A DNA stretch of 64,000 nucleotides from Burkholderia cepacia GG4. Its GTDB lineage: Bacteria; Pseudomonadota; Gammaproteobacteria; Burkholderiales; Burkholderiaceae. The stretch lies in the NCBI RefSeq assembly GCF_000292915.1, contig NC_018514.1, positions 682,001 to 746,000 on the forward strand. The letters run 5' to 3'. Each line of letters opens with the position of its first letter. Positions within the stretch are counted from its first letter, which is position 1. The notes beneath the pieces were generated by a model. That model saw only the letters and a list, made by a program, of their open reading frames with translations. It made no database searches and was not told the DNA's origin. A program made the position numbers and the translations under genes. Shown in pieces: positions 42,772-51,639 of this stretch.

Positions 42772-43683
42772 TCACGCCACCCGGTGCGCGTCGCCGAGCG
42801 TGTGCGCGAGCCAGTCGACGAAGATCCGCACGCGCGGTGCCAGGTGCCGGCCGTTCGGAAACACGACCGACACCGGCAGCGGCGCGGCATGCCATTCCGG
42901 CAGCACCTCCACCAGCGAGCCGTCTTCGAGCAGCGGCGCGAGCCCGTCGCGCGGTGCCTGGATCAGGCCGAGGCCGGCGATGCAGCACGCGAGATACGCC
43001 TGCGAGCTGTTCACCGCGACCACGCTGCGCATCCTGATCGTTTGCAGCGCGCCCGTATCCATGTCCGTATATTCCCAGTCGAGTTCGCGGCCCGTGCGGC
43101 TCGAGAAATAGCCGACCGCGACGTGGTCGGGCAAGTCGTCCGGCGAGCGCGGTGTGCCGTGCCGCGCGAGATACGCGGGCGACGCGCAGTTGATCTGCGC
43201 CATCTCGCCGACGCGCCGCGCGACCAGCGACGTGTCGGACAGCACGCCGACCCGTACCGCGCAGTCGATCCCGTCGGCGACGAGATCGACGAAGCGGTCG
43301 GTCGTGCTGAGCACGACGCGCAGGTCGGGATATCGCGCGTGGAAATCCGGCAGCGCAGGAATCACCTTGTTCAGCGCGAAGCGCTCGGGCAGATCGATGC
43401 GAATCAGGCCGCGCGGCGACGCACCGGCGGCGTCGAACAGCGTCTCCGCATCGTCGAGATCTGCCAGCAGCCGCATGCAGCGCTCGTAGTAGGTCGCGCC
43501 TTCCGCGGTCAGCGCGACTCGCCGCGTGGTCCGCTGCAGCAGGCGCACCTTCAGGTGTTTCTCCAGATACTGGACGGCATTGCTGACCGTCGGGCGCGGC
43601 AATTGCAACTGCTCGGCCGCTTTCGTGAAACTGCCGAGGTGGGCGACGCGCGCAAAGATGCGCATTGCATGCAGATGATCCAT
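42772..43683 (-). CDS. LysR-family regulator, 303 aa
   Basis: The N-terminal HTH reads [20 protein letters not shown], then [17 protein letters not shown], over residues 6-50, in the CrgA-like branch of LysR regulators. The effector domain follows to residue 290. It is divergent from the aldo/keto reductase gene with 135 bp between starts. That gap contains an ATT-N-rich imperfect dyad (ATTGTTAATC...GAATGAT) that could be the shared operator. The likely target is the reductase; the inducer is unknown. Confidence 0.88.
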   Translation of the reverse strand: MDHLHAMRIFARVAHLGSFTKAAEQLQLPRPTVSNAVQYLEKHLKVRLLQRTTRRVALTAEGATYYERCMRLLADLDDAETLFDAAGASPRGLIRIDLPERFALNKVIPALPDFHARYPDLRVVLSTTDRFVDLVADGIDCAVRVGVLSDTSLVARRVGEMAQINCASPAYLARHGTPRSPDDLPDHVAVGYFSSRTGRELDWEYTDMDTGALQTIRMRSVVAVNSSQAYLACCIAGLGLIQAPRDGLAPLLEDGSLVEVLPEWHAAPLPVSVVFPNGRHLAPRVRIFVDWLAHTLGDAHRVA

Positions 43684-43818
43684 GCGGGGCGTTGGTGGAT
43701 TGGAACAGGCTCCATTGTTAATCAGCGTCGAATGATTTGGTTGGGCGTTTCGCGTTTATCGTGCGCCGCAATGCGTGCAGAATCCGCTTCATTCACTCAC
43801 CACCGCAAGGAAACGGAC

Positions 43819-44835
43819 ATGGACACGCGTCAACTGGGCCGCACGGGCCCGCAGGTTTCGGCGATCGGGCTTGGCTGCATGGGGATGTCGGATCTCTACG
43901 GGCCGGCGGATCGCGACGAAAGCATCGCGACGCTGCACGCGGCGCTCGACCACGGGATCACGCTGCTCGATACGGGCGACTTCTACGGGATGGGCGACAA
44001 CGAGATGCTGATCCGCGACGCGCTGCGCGGCCGGACGCGCGACCAGGTGCTGATCAGCGTGAAGTTCGGCGCGCTGCGCGACCCGGCCGGCGCGTTCGTC
44101 GGCTATGACGCACGGCCGGCGGCGATCCGCAACTTCGTCGCCTATTCGCTGAAGCGGCTCGGCACCGACCACATCGACATCTACCGGCCGGCGCGGGTCG
44201 ATCCGGCGGTGCCGATCGAGGAGACGGTCGGTGCGATCGCCGATCTGGTGAAGGCCGGCTACGTGCGCCAGATCGGCCTGTCGGAGGTCGGTGCCGACAC
44301 GATCCGCCGCGCGGCGGCCGTCGCGCCGATCGCGGATTTGCAGATCGAGTACTCGCTGCTGTCGCGCGGGATCGAGGCGGACATCCTGCCCGTGTGCCGC
44401 GAACTCGGGATCGGTGTGACGGCCTACGGCGTGCTGTCGCGCGGGCTGCTCGGCGGCGGCTGGAGCGCGGCACGGCAGGGCGAGCGCGATTTCCGCGCAG
44501 CCAGCCCGCGCTTCCAGGGCGAGAACCTCGCGCACAACCTCGCGCTGGTCGACGCGCTGCGCGCGATCGCCGACGAGAAGGGCAGCAATCCGGCGCAGAT
44601 TGCGATTGCGTGGGCGCTGTCGCGCGGCGACGACATCGTGCCGCTGATCGGCGCACGCAAGCGCACGCAACTCCAGGACGCGCTTCAGGCGTCTAAATTG
44701 CAACTAACGGTCGATGATCTCGCTCACATCGAAGCGGCGGTTCCCGCCGGGGCGGCTGCCGGTGAACGTTATCCCGCCGCACAGATGGCGCACCTCGACA
44801 GCGAGCAGGGACGCGGGCCGGCGCACGGGGCCTGA
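43819..44835 (+). CDS. Aldo/keto reductase, 338 aa
   Basis: This is an NADPH-dependent reductase with the TIM-barrel fold. The start [19 protein letters not shown] and the pair Asp/Tyr in [14 protein letters not shown] (about residues 52-65) are canonical, and the active-site Lys is in LISVKFG near 86. The position of the catalytic histidine, normally in YQHRVDP, reads YRPARVDP here, so the His is missing, as in some family members. AAGGAAAC precedes the ATG at 43819; the long in-frame extension upstream overlaps the porin and LysR genes and is spurious. Substrates of relatives are aldehydes and ketones. Confidence 0.87.
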   Translation: MDTRQLGRTGPQVSAIGLGCMGMSDLYGPADRDESIATLHAALDHGITLLDTGDFYGMGDNEMLIRDALRGRTRDQVLISVKFGALRDPAGAFVGYDARPAAIRNFVAYSLKRLGTDHIDIYRPARVDPAVPIEETVGAIADLVKAGYVRQIGLSEVGADTIRRAAAVAPIADLQIEYSLLSRGIEADILPVCRELGIGVTAYGVLSRGLLGGGWSAARQGERDFRAASPRFQGENLAHNLALVDALRAIADEKGSNPAQIAIAWALSRGDDIVPLIGARKRTQLQDALQASKLQLTVDDLAHIEAAVPAGAAAGERYPAAQMAHLDSEQGRGPAHGA

Positions 44836-44980
44836 ACGGCGGGCATCGCGGGCATCGCGGGGTGACAGGGCGACGGGCCCCGCCGGGCGGGCCCTAGCCA
44901 GCCTCAGGCAAAACCAGATGGCGGGCGGCGTGGCGGTGGTTCACCATCGGCGCCGTACTCAACCGGACGGAACGCCCGCC

Positions 44981-45721
44981 ATGCAAATTCATACGCTGAC
45001 GATCATCGTGCTGGTCTTTCTGCTGGCCGGTGCGGTCAAGGGGATGATCGGCCTCGGGCTGCCGACGATCGCGATGGGGCTGCTGACGCTCGCGATGCCG
45101 CCGTCGGCCGCCGCGAGCCTGCTGCTCGTGCCGTCGTTCATGACCAATGTATGGCAATTGTGGCTCGGCCCGTCGTTCGGGCCGCTGCTGCGACGCCTGT
45201 GGCCGCTGCTCGCCGGTCTCGCGATCGGCACGCTGACGGGCGGGCTGCCCGCGCTTGCGGCCGGCAGCGCATGGACGCACGCGGCGCTCGGCGTCGTGCT
45301 GGTCGCGTACGGGTGCTGGGGGCTCGCCGCCGCCCGGCTGCCCGCGCCGGGGCGTCACGAACCGTGGCTGTCGGCCGCGGTCGGCTACCTGACGGGCGTC
45401 GTGACGGCCGCGACCGGCGTGTTCGTCGTGCCGGCCGTGCCGTACCTGCAGGCGCTGCGGCTGTCGAAGGACGACCTGATCCAGGCGCTCGGGCTGTCGT
45501 TTACCGCGTCGACGATCGCGCTCGGCCTGCAGTTGCGCGTGACGGGCGCGCTGCAGACGGTCGATCTCGGCGTGTCGGCGCTGGCGCTGGTGCCGGCGCT
45601 CGCGGGCATGGCGGGCGGCCAGTATGCGCGGCGTGTGATGAGCGAGCAGGCGTTCAAGCGCTGCTTCTTCGTCGGGATGATCGCGCTGGGCGCGTACATG
45701 GCCGCGTCCGGGCTTCGGTGA
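44981..45721 (+). CDS. TauE/SafE-family membrane permease, 246 aa
   Basis: The protein has about seven to eight membrane segments, beginning IIVLVFLLAGAVKGMIGLGL with the GxxKGxxGxG-type opening of TauE/SafE. A second half-repeat begins near residue 130 (LSAAVGYLTGVVTAATGVFV), consistent with the internal duplication of the family. Members export sulfite, sulfoacetate or other organic anions. The start at 44981 is the first methionine before the hydrophobic opening; the frame upstream is arginine-rich. It follows the reductase gene by 145 bp. Confidence 0.85.
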   Translation: MQIHTLTIIVLVFLLAGAVKGMIGLGLPTIAMGLLTLAMPPSAAASLLLVPSFMTNVWQLWLGPSFGPLLRRLWPLLAGLAIGTLTGGLPALAAGSAWTHAALGVVLVAYGCWGLAAARLPAPGRHEPWLSAAVGYLTGVVTAATGVFVVPAVPYLQALRLSKDDLIQALGLSFTASTIALGLQLRVTGALQTVDLGVSALALVPALAGMAGGQYARRVMSEQAFKRCFFVGMIALGAYMAASGLR

Positions 45722-45742
45722 GCGGCGCGGCGGCCCGCATCG

Positions 45743-46129
45743 TCAAAGCTGCGCTTCGATCGCGGCCTTGTCGATCACCGACCAGACCTGGCGGATCTTG
45801 CCGTCGTGAAATTCGTAGAACACGTTCTCGGCGAACGTGACGCGCGTGCCGTCGACGGCGAGCCCCATGAACCTGCCTTTCGGCGAACATGCGAAGCGAA
45901 GCCGGCACGCGACGCGCGGCGGTTCGCACGCGAGCAGCCGGATGTCGAAACGGAGATCCGGGATGTCGCGGAAATCCTGCTCCAGCATCGCGCGGTAACC
46001 AGCCAGCCCGAGCGGCCGATCGTTGTGGATCACGTTGTCGGCGACGTATTCGCCGAGCGCCGGCCAGTCCCGCCGGTTCAGGCAGTCGATGTATGCGCGG
46101 TAGCGCACGGCGAGATCGGGTTCGGTCAT
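45743..46129 (-). CDS. SnoaL-like/ester cyclase family protein, 128 aa
   Basis: This is a small NTF2-fold protein. It has the family pattern of an N-terminal helix (YRAYIDCLNRRDWPALGEYV), NVIHNDRP around residues 30-38 and four beta strands ending in FYEFHDGKIRQVWSVIDK. SnoaL-like proteins cyclise or isomerise small polyketide-like substrates, but many have unknown roles. The ATG at 46129 is preferred because the 31 residues before it are Arg/Cys-rich. It is codirectional with the LysR gene 28 bp upstream and may be co-transcribed with it. Confidence 0.78.
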   Translation of the reverse strand: MTEPDLAVRYRAYIDCLNRRDWPALGEYVADNVIHNDRPLGLAGYRAMLEQDFRDIPDLRFDIRLLACEPPRVACRLRFACSPKGRFMGLAVDGTRVTFAENVFYEFHDGKIRQVWSVIDKAAIEAQL

Positions 46130-46157
46130 GGCTGCGGTGCCTCCTCGTGCATTCCGT

Positions 46158-47054
46158 TCAAAGCGGCGGTGACTCGCCGGACAGGTACGACACGAACGCC
46201 TGCGTGTATTTCGGCAGCGCATCGAACGACCGCGCGCAGAGCGTCAGCTTCCGGTGGCTCCACGCGTCGGACAGCTCGACCAGCCGCACGTCCATCGTCT
46301 GCATCGCCCGCTCGGCTGCGTGGCGCGACACGATGCCGATCCCCACGCCGCTTTCGATCACGCGGCAGATCGCATCGAAACTCTTCAACTGCACACGGTA
46401 GCGGATTCGCTTGCCGAGTGCGCGCGCCTGGTCGGCGAGATGGACCTGCAGCGCGCTGCCGTCGGTGAGCCCGATGAAGTCCGCATCGGCGATCTCGTCG
46501 AACGTGACCTGGCCGCGCGCAGCGAGCGGATGCCCGGCCGGCACCACCACGATCAGCCAGTCCTCGCGGAACGGCTTCTGTTCGAGCCCGCCGAGCCCGA
46601 CCGAATCCGCGACGATGCCGACCTCGGCCGTCTTGTTGCGGATCGCATGCACGATCTCCTGGCTCGAGCGTTCCTCGACGCTGATCGACAGTTTAGGGTG
46701 ATGCGGCAGGTAGGCGGCCAGCGCGTCCGGCAAGTATTCGCTCAGCGATGCCGTGTTGCACAGCAGCCGGATATGCCCGCGCAATCCCTGCCCGTATTGC
46801 TGCAACTCGCCACGCATGTGGTCGATCTGCTGCAGCACGGTGCGCGCATGGTGCTCGAGCGCACGGCCGGCGTCAGTCACCTGCGCGCCCGACTTGGTCC
46901 GGTGCAGCAGCGGCACGCCGAGTTCGTCCTCCATCCCGCGAATGCGCTCGCTCGCGGCCTGCAGCGTGATGTGGGTCCGCTCGGCGCCGCTCGTGATCGT
47001 GCCGGCCTCGCAGATGTTCAGGAAGAGCCGCAGGTCGGTCAGGTCGAAACGCAT
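46158..47054 (-). CDS. LysR-family regulator, 298 aa
   Basis: The helix-turn-helix starts at MRFDLTDLRLFLNICEAGT, with TSGAERTHITLQAASERIRG over residues 20-40. The effector domain runs from about 92 (GHIRLLCNTASLSEYLPDAL) to 290. It belongs to the CysB/CbbR-like branch. The start at 47054 is the first one compatible with the HTH. The small gene downstream (45743-46129) may be its co-transcribed partner; on the other side a tiny membrane-protein gene is divergent. Its target is unknown. Confidence 0.87.
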   Translation of the reverse strand: MRFDLTDLRLFLNICEAGTITSGAERTHITLQAASERIRGMEDELGVPLLHRTKSGAQVTDAGRALEHHARTVLQQIDHMRGELQQYGQGLRGHIRLLCNTASLSEYLPDALAAYLPHHPKLSISVEERSSQEIVHAIRNKTAEVGIVADSVGLGGLEQKPFREDWLIVVVPAGHPLAARGQVTFDEIADADFIGLTDGSALQVHLADQARALGKRIRYRVQLKSFDAICRVIESGVGIGIVSRHAAERAMQTMDVRLVELSDAWSHRKLTLCARSFDALPKYTQAFVSYLSGESPPL

Positions 47055-47212
47055 GGTTGGGGCGCGGCGCGTGAAGGTTGGAATGGCGGATAAGTTAGCA
47101 GGAACCGCCGCGCCGGTCTCAGGCGCAGCCTGAGGCCCCGTTCGCCGCTTCCGCATTTTCGGGGCGGGATCGATGCCGGATCATGGCCGCATATCAACCG
47201 GGGGAGACGGTC

Positions 47213-47323
47213 ATGCGGGTCGATTCGTCGTGGGGTGTGTCGTTCAAGATCGCGCTGCATCTGCTGTTCCTGTGCATCGGCATCGCATGGGCCTGCGCGG
47301 AGCTGGTCGACTGGCTGCGTTGA
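47213..47323 (+). CDS. Tiny single-helix membrane protein, 36 aa
   Basis: The frame MRVDSSWGVSFKIALHLL continues into one strongly hydrophobic helix (FLCIGIAWACAELV) and ends DWLR before a TGA. GGGGGAG is placed about 7 nt before the ATG, a strong binding site. An in-frame ATG at 47183 would add ten residues without one. Small membrane proteins of this kind are common but hard to assign. It lies alone between a LysR gene and a lipoprotein gene. I do not recognise a family. Confidence 0.5.
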   Translation: MRVDSSWGVSFKIALHLLFLCIGIAWACAELVDWLR

Positions 47324-47579
47324 GCGGGTGGCCGGCGCCGGGCGCGCGTTGGTCTCGCGCTCATTGAAAGCTATTCGAAATATCGCCAGGAGGTGAAATT
47401 TCTTCCGCTTCAGGCGGCGGGAACCGTCAAGTTTTTCCGAATTCGGCCGTTTTACCGGTAGCAAATGTGCGCCGGCGTCCGGTTCGTGATGGTTTGTCAT
47501 CATTGTTTGCATCCGGTTACACGTGTGCCGTTCCGTTTTTGAGATGCTTGAAAGATTGTCAAACCGGAGTCGATCGTCC

Positions 47580-48416
47580 ATGAAACAGCACGAGATTTGC
47601 CGCAACGCGGCGCGGCTATCGGGCCTGGCCGCCGTGCTCGTCATGGCCGGTTGTGCCAGCACGCAGTCCGTTCCGCCGAGCGACACGCTGGCGGGATCGC
47701 CGTCGGGCCGCCCCGACGCGTCGTCGGCCGCCACGTCCGCCGTACCGCCGGCGCCGATTTTCGTCGCGCAGAATTACGTCGTGAAGCGCGGCGACACGCT
47801 CTTGGGCATCGCGTCCGCGAACGACTGCAGCGTCGCCGATCTGCGCACCTGGAACAAGTTCGATGCGCGCGGCAAGCTGCGCATGGGGCAGGTGCTGCGC
47901 ATCGTCCGGCAGCAACCGTTGCAGGCGCCGGGCGCGACGGTTGGCGCGCCGGCTGCCGCGAGCACGGCGACAGGTGCCACGCAGGCGAGCGCATCGACGG
48001 CAAGCGACCGGCAGGTCGTGAAGGAAACCAAGCGGCATGCGGGCGGGGTGTCGCTCACCTGGCCCGCGCAGGGCAGGATCGTCGATGCGTTCCGGCCGGG
48101 GCAGAACCGCGGCATCCAGATCGCCGGCCGGCCGGGCGACCCGGTCCGCGCGGCGGCCGCTGGCCGCGTGATGTACGCGGGCACGGGCCTGAACGATTAC
48201 GGCAGCCTGATCATCGTCCAGCACAACGCGGATTTCCTGACCGCTTATGCGCACAACCGCAAGCTGCTCGTGAAGACGGGCGACATCGTGCGCCAGGGCG
48301 ACGAGATCGCCGAGATGGGCGACCTCGACAACGCGCGCGTCGCGCTGCTGTTCGAAGTGCGGCGCGACGGCAAGCCCGTCAATCCGATACCGTACCTGCC
48401 TTCGTCGCAAGGCTGA
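47580..48416 (+). CDS. LysM/M23-type lipoprotein with degenerate peptidase domain (NlpD-like), 278 aa
   Basis: The lipobox LVMAGC places the lipidated cysteine near residue 23. A LysM domain, starting YVVKRGDTLLGIASANDCSV, spans about 61-105. An Ala/Thr-rich linker follows, then an M23-like domain from about residue 160 (WPAQGRIVDAFRPG). Catalytic M23 enzymes carry HxxxD and HxH zinc ligands; here the first site reads RGIQIAG and the second LLFEVR, so both are lost. It should not cut peptidoglycan, but may activate an amidase as NlpD and EnvC do. The start at 47580 gives a proper lipoprotein signal. Confidence 0.85.
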   Translation: MKQHEICRNAARLSGLAAVLVMAGCASTQSVPPSDTLAGSPSGRPDASSAATSAVPPAPIFVAQNYVVKRGDTLLGIASANDCSVADLRTWNKFDARGKLRMGQVLRIVRQQPLQAPGATVGAPAAASTATGATQASASTASDRQVVKETKRHAGGVSLTWPAQGRIVDAFRPGQNRGIQIAGRPGDPVRAAAAGRVMYAGTGLNDYGSLIIVQHNADFLTAYAHNRKLLVKTGDIVRQGDEIAEMGDLDNARVALLFEVRRDGKPVNPIPYLPSSQG

Positions 48417-48625
48417 AGCAGGCCGCGTCGCTGGAACGCGGCCGCGGTCGCTGCTACGCTAGGGTCTGTTCATGCGAGTCCCGCCGACTGCGGGGCCGAC
48501 GGACGTCTTTCGGGGATGCGCGGTGAATGCCGTCGCGAGCCGGCCGTCGGCGTGAACGCGCGCGCATCGACGCTGCGCGCGTGCGTTGCTCCGTGCCACC
48601 GCTTCCGACAGAACACCCTTCATCC

Positions 48626-49525
48626 ATGGATTACTCTCCGACACGCCGTTCGCTGTTGCTCGCCGCCGTCGCCGCGCCGTTCGTTGCCGCGTGCTCGTCG
48701 GCACCCGTCGCCGACCAGGCGCGCGCCCGTGCCGCCCAAGCCGAACTCGCCGCACTCGAAAAAGCGTCGAACGGCCGGCTCGGCGTCGCCGCGCTCGATA
48801 CGTCGAACGGCACGCGCATCGCGCATCATGCGCGCGAGCGCTTCCCGCTGTGCGGCACCTATGCGGTCGTCGCCGCCGCCGCGATACTCGCGCGCGGTTC
48901 GCTCGACGCTTCGCTGCTGCCGCGCCGCATCCTGTATCGTCGCTATGAAGTCGTGGCGGGCTCGCCGGTGACGGAAAGCCATGTCGACACGGGCATGACG
49001 ATCGCGCAGCTTTGCATGGCGCTGCTGCAGTCGAACGACAAGGGCGCGGGGAACCTGCTGATGGGCGTGCTCGGCGGCCCGCAGGCCGTCACGTCGTTCG
49101 CGCACGAGAGCGGCGACCCCGCGTTCCGCCTCGATCGCTGGGAACCCGAACTGAACCAGGCCGCACCCGGCGACCTGCGCGATACGTCGACGCCGGTCGC
49201 GATGGTCGACACGCTGCAGCGGCTGCTGCTCGGCGACACGCTACGCGAACCGCAGCGTGCGCAGCTGACGGAATGGATGACCGGCGGCGCGCGCGGCGCG
49301 ACCGGGATCGCGGCCGGCGTGCCGCCCGGCTGGCGTGTCGCCGACAAAACCGGCGCCGGAGGCTACGGTACGACGACCGACGTCGCGGTGCTGTGGCCGC
49401 CGTCGCGCGCGCCGATCGTGCTGGCGGTGTCGTTCACGCAGCCGAGTGCCGACGCGGCGGCCCGCGCGGACGTCGTCGCGTCGGCGGCGCATATCGCGAC
49501 GGGTGCGCTCGTCGCGACGGCCTGA
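48626..49525 (+). CDS. Class A beta-lactamase homologue lacking the catalytic residues, 299 aa
   Basis: The fold and length match Burkholderia PenA-type class A beta-lactamases. The N-terminus has both a twin-arginine pattern (PTRRSLLLAA) and a lipobox-like end with Cys23. Key positions are changed: the Ser-x-x-Lys box reads CGTYA (Gly77, Ala80 instead of Ser70, Lys73), and the SDN loop reads NDK (137-139, instead of Ser130-Asp-Asn132). The Glu166 region RWEPELN and the KTG box DKTGAGGYG are kept. Without the nucleophile and general base it should not hydrolyse penicillins. The frame is intact, so it may be a pseudoenzyme that binds a peptidoglycan-like ligand. A LysR gene follows on the same strand. 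Confidence 0.85.
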   Translation: MDYSPTRRSLLLAAVAAPFVAACSSAPVADQARARAAQAELAALEKASNGRLGVAALDTSNGTRIAHHARERFPLCGTYAVVAAAAILARGSLDASLLPRRILYRRYEVVAGSPVTESHVDTGMTIAQLCMALLQSNDKGAGNLLMGVLGGPQAVTSFAHESGDPAFRLDRWEPELNQAAPGDLRDTSTPVAMVDTLQRLLLGDTLREPQRAQLTEWMTGGARGATGIAAGVPPGWRVADKTGAGGYGTTTDVAVLWPPSRAPIVLAVSFTQPSADAAARADVVASAAHIATGALVATA

Positions 49526-49649
49526 GCGAGCGGCGCACCTCGCGCAAAGCCGGCGTTTGGCTTATCGTGTCGGTCAGCGCGCGCCGGTGTCGGCGCGCGG
49601 TCTTGCCGCGCCGTCGTTCGGCGCGGTCGTTCCGTTTACCCGCCTCGTC

Positions 49650-50522
49650 ATGCGCCGACTTCCGCCCCTGCACGCGCTGCAGATCTTCTCGACGGTGGCT
49701 CGCCACCGCAGCTTCACGCGCGCTGCCGAACAGCTGTGCCTCACGCAGGGCGCGGTGAGCCGGCAGATCCAGACGCTCGAGGCGCATTACGGTTTCCCGT
49801 TGTTCAAGCGGCACGCGAAGGGCCTCACGCTGACGGCGGAGGGCGAGCAATTGCTGCCGGTCGTCAACGAGAGTTTCGCGCGGATCGAGGACATCTCGAT
49901 GAAGCTCACGCGGCAGCGCACCGATCTCGCGCTGAAGGTGCCGACCTGCGTGATGCGCTGGATGCTGCCGCGCATCATGCGTTTCCAGGGCGAGCACCCC
50001 GATCTCCATGTGCAGATCACGACCGCATGGCAGCACGTCGTCGATTTCTCGACCGAGCCGTTCGATGCGGCGATCGTCTACGGCACGTCGCCGGGCGCAG
50101 GCGTGTTCGCGCTGCCGCTGTTCGACGAACGGCTGACGCCGGTGTGCGCACCCGAGCTGCGGCAGGCCGCACCGCTCGATGCGGTCGGCGATCTCGCGCG
50201 CCATACGCTGCTGCATCCCACGCGCGACCATCGCGACTGGCGCGCGTGGCTCGACCACGCGGGCGAGCGCGCCGTCGATGCGGAGCGCGGGCCGACCTTC
50301 GACACGCTCGATCTCGCGACGAACGCGGCCATGCAGGGCTTCGGCGTCGCCATCGGCGACGTGACGCTCGTCGACGACGACGTCAGCGCGCGCCGGCTCG
50401 AACGGCCGTTCGACATCGTGCTCGAGACCGGCGCCCGCTATTTCTTCGTCTATCCCGAGAACATCGGCAGCCAGCAGAAGATCCGCGCGTTCAGCGACTG
50501 GATCGCCTGCCATCGCGACTGA
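49650..50522 (+). CDS. LysR-family regulator, GcvA/AmpR-like, 290 aa
   Basis: The start MRRLPPLHALQIFSTVARH, with RSFTRAAEQLCLTQGAVS in the recognition region, is typical of the GcvA/AmpR/PenR branch. The effector domain, from about residue 92, includes PFDAAIVYG near 135. PenR regulators usually sit divergent from penA-type genes; here the regulator follows the beta-lactamase homologue on the same strand with 124 bp between. Regulation of that gene is possible but not proven. The ATG at 49650 is set by the HTH; upstream in-frame sequence overlaps the beta-lactamase end. Confidence 0.87.
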   Translation: MRRLPPLHALQIFSTVARHRSFTRAAEQLCLTQGAVSRQIQTLEAHYGFPLFKRHAKGLTLTAEGEQLLPVVNESFARIEDISMKLTRQRTDLALKVPTCVMRWMLPRIMRFQGEHPDLHVQITTAWQHVVDFSTEPFDAAIVYGTSPGAGVFALPLFDERLTPVCAPELRQAAPLDAVGDLARHTLLHPTRDHRDWRAWLDHAGERAVDAERGPTFDTLDLATNAAMQGFGVAIGDVTLVDDDVSARRLERPFDIVLETGARYFFVYPENIGSQQKIRAFSDWIACHRD

Positions 50523-50547
50523 CGCGCGGCATTTCCGGCGGCGGGCT

Positions 50548-50883
50548 CTACTGGTAGGTTACGACGGCGATCATCGGCGCATGCGCGTTGCCCGCGCCGT
50601 CCGGTAAAACGATTGCGCGCGAGGCCTGCGTAAAGGTGGTGGTCTTGATCGTGCGCAGGCTGGCCGCGTCGACGAATGCGACTTGCCCGCGGGCCGGGCG
50701 CGGGCAGTCGGGACGCACGTGCGCATGCGCGGCGTCGGTCGTATCGAGCGCGAACGAGCACGGCGGCTCGACGATCATGCCGGTGAAGTGAATGACGCCG
50801 GACGTGCCGGCGGCAAATGCAGAGGACGAGGCCAGAAGCGAGGCAGCCAGGGCAAACGAGGCGGCAAACAGGCGATGCTTCAT
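50548..50883 (-). CDS. Small exported fimbrial-like protein, 111 aa
   Basis: A signal peptide ends near residue 24 (AFA-AGTS). The mature part opens GVIHFTGMIVEPPCSFALD, close to the first strand and first cysteine of type-1 pilins, with a second Cys in RPDCPRP, about 19 residues later. The C-terminus IAVVTYQ ends in a pilin-like penultimate aromatic. At about 87 mature residues it is half the size of a normal pilin, so it may be a minor or degenerate subunit. A pilin operon starts about 6 kb away on the same strand. Confidence 0.65.
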   Translation of the reverse strand: MKHRLFAASFALAASLLASSSAFAAGTSGVIHFTGMIVEPPCSFALDTTDAAHAHVRPDCPRPARGQVAFVDAASLRTIKTTTFTQASRAIVLPDGAGNAHAPMIAVVTYQ

Positions 50884-51244
50884 GACAGGCTCCAGAGAGG
50901 AAGCGCGTCGCAGCGGGGCCGCTCGAGTGGCAGTCCGTCAACGCTGCGGTGCTGTATGCGTAAACGGCAACTTCATCGAACCTCTTGAATGAAAATCCGG
51001 AAATAGCGGCAATCATCAAATGGCGCCGTATTCCTCCAATCAATTTATCTCAATTTTGTGGAGCCGCAAGTCAGGGTATTGCCGGTGGCGTAAGCTCGCG
51101 GAAGGGGGCGTCAATGGATGCGGCGTTTGCAGGTGATTCGTTGAGGACTCAACGAGTTGGCGATCCCGCGCATCGCGGTGCGCCAAAAGAAAACAGCCGC
51201 TCGTGACGAGCGGCTGTGTTGCATTGAAGCGGGTGATGCGGCGG
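50884..51244. other. Intergenic region, 361 bp, with a terminator
   Basis: The first half is AT-rich and should hold the promoter of the fimbrial-like gene. A short hairpin (TCGTTGA/TCAACGA, 51138-51155) and the terminator at 51193-51217 follow. I see no gene in it. Confidence 0.5.
51193..51217 (-). terminator. Rho-independent terminator for the GlsB/YeaQ gene
   Basis: ACAGCCGCTCG and CGAGCGGCTGT pair perfectly over 11 bp with a 3-nt loop. On the minus strand the stem is followed by TTTTCTTTT, a proper U-tract. It lies 28 bp after the stop at 51245. Confidence 0.8.
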
Positions 51245-51499
51245 TCAGCCCGCGCGTTTGCGCACGGCGCCGACGATCACGAGCAGCACGATCGCACCGA
51301 TGATCGACGCGATCCAGCCGGCGCCCTGGCCCGGTCCATACCAGCCGGCGGCACGGCCGACGTAACCCGCGACGAGCGAGCCGACGACGCCGAGCACGAT
51401 GGTCATCAGGATGCCCATCTTGTCGTCGCCGGGCTTGAGCGCGCGCGCGAGGAGGCCGACGATGAGCCCGACCACCAGGGTTTCGATGAATTGCAGCAT
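51245..51499 (-). CDS. GlsB/YeaQ/YmgE-family membrane protein, 84 aa
   Basis: This small protein has two to three glycine-rich membrane helices: ETLVVGLIVGLLARALKPGD near the start, then GILMTIVLGVVGSLVAGYVG, then ASIIGAIVLLVIVGAV. The spacing and the KPGDD loop are those of the transglycosylase-associated protein family, whose members respond to stress or acid in several bacteria. GGGAGG lies 5 nt before the ATG. It is a single-gene unit ending at the terminator at 51193-51217. Confidence 0.85.
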   Translation of the reverse strand: MLQFIETLVVGLIVGLLARALKPGDDKMGILMTIVLGVVGSLVAGYVGRAAGWYGPGQGAGWIASIIGAIVLLVIVGAVRKRAG

Positions 51500-51639
51500 G
51501 AACGCCTCCCTATAGCTGTTGAGCTGTTGACGAAAGGGAATGGACTCGTGTGGCGCACCGAGGTTCCCGGTGGCGGCGAGCCGAGTATCGCGCGGCGCCG
51601 TGTCGCGCGGATGTCGGCGTCGCCGGTAACGCATGCCGT

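Noticed and set aside
42610..43818. An in-frame 403-codon extension upstream of the aldo/keto reductase
   Set aside because: It overlaps the porin end and the whole LysR gene on the other strand, and a ribosome-binding site precedes the ATG at 43819.
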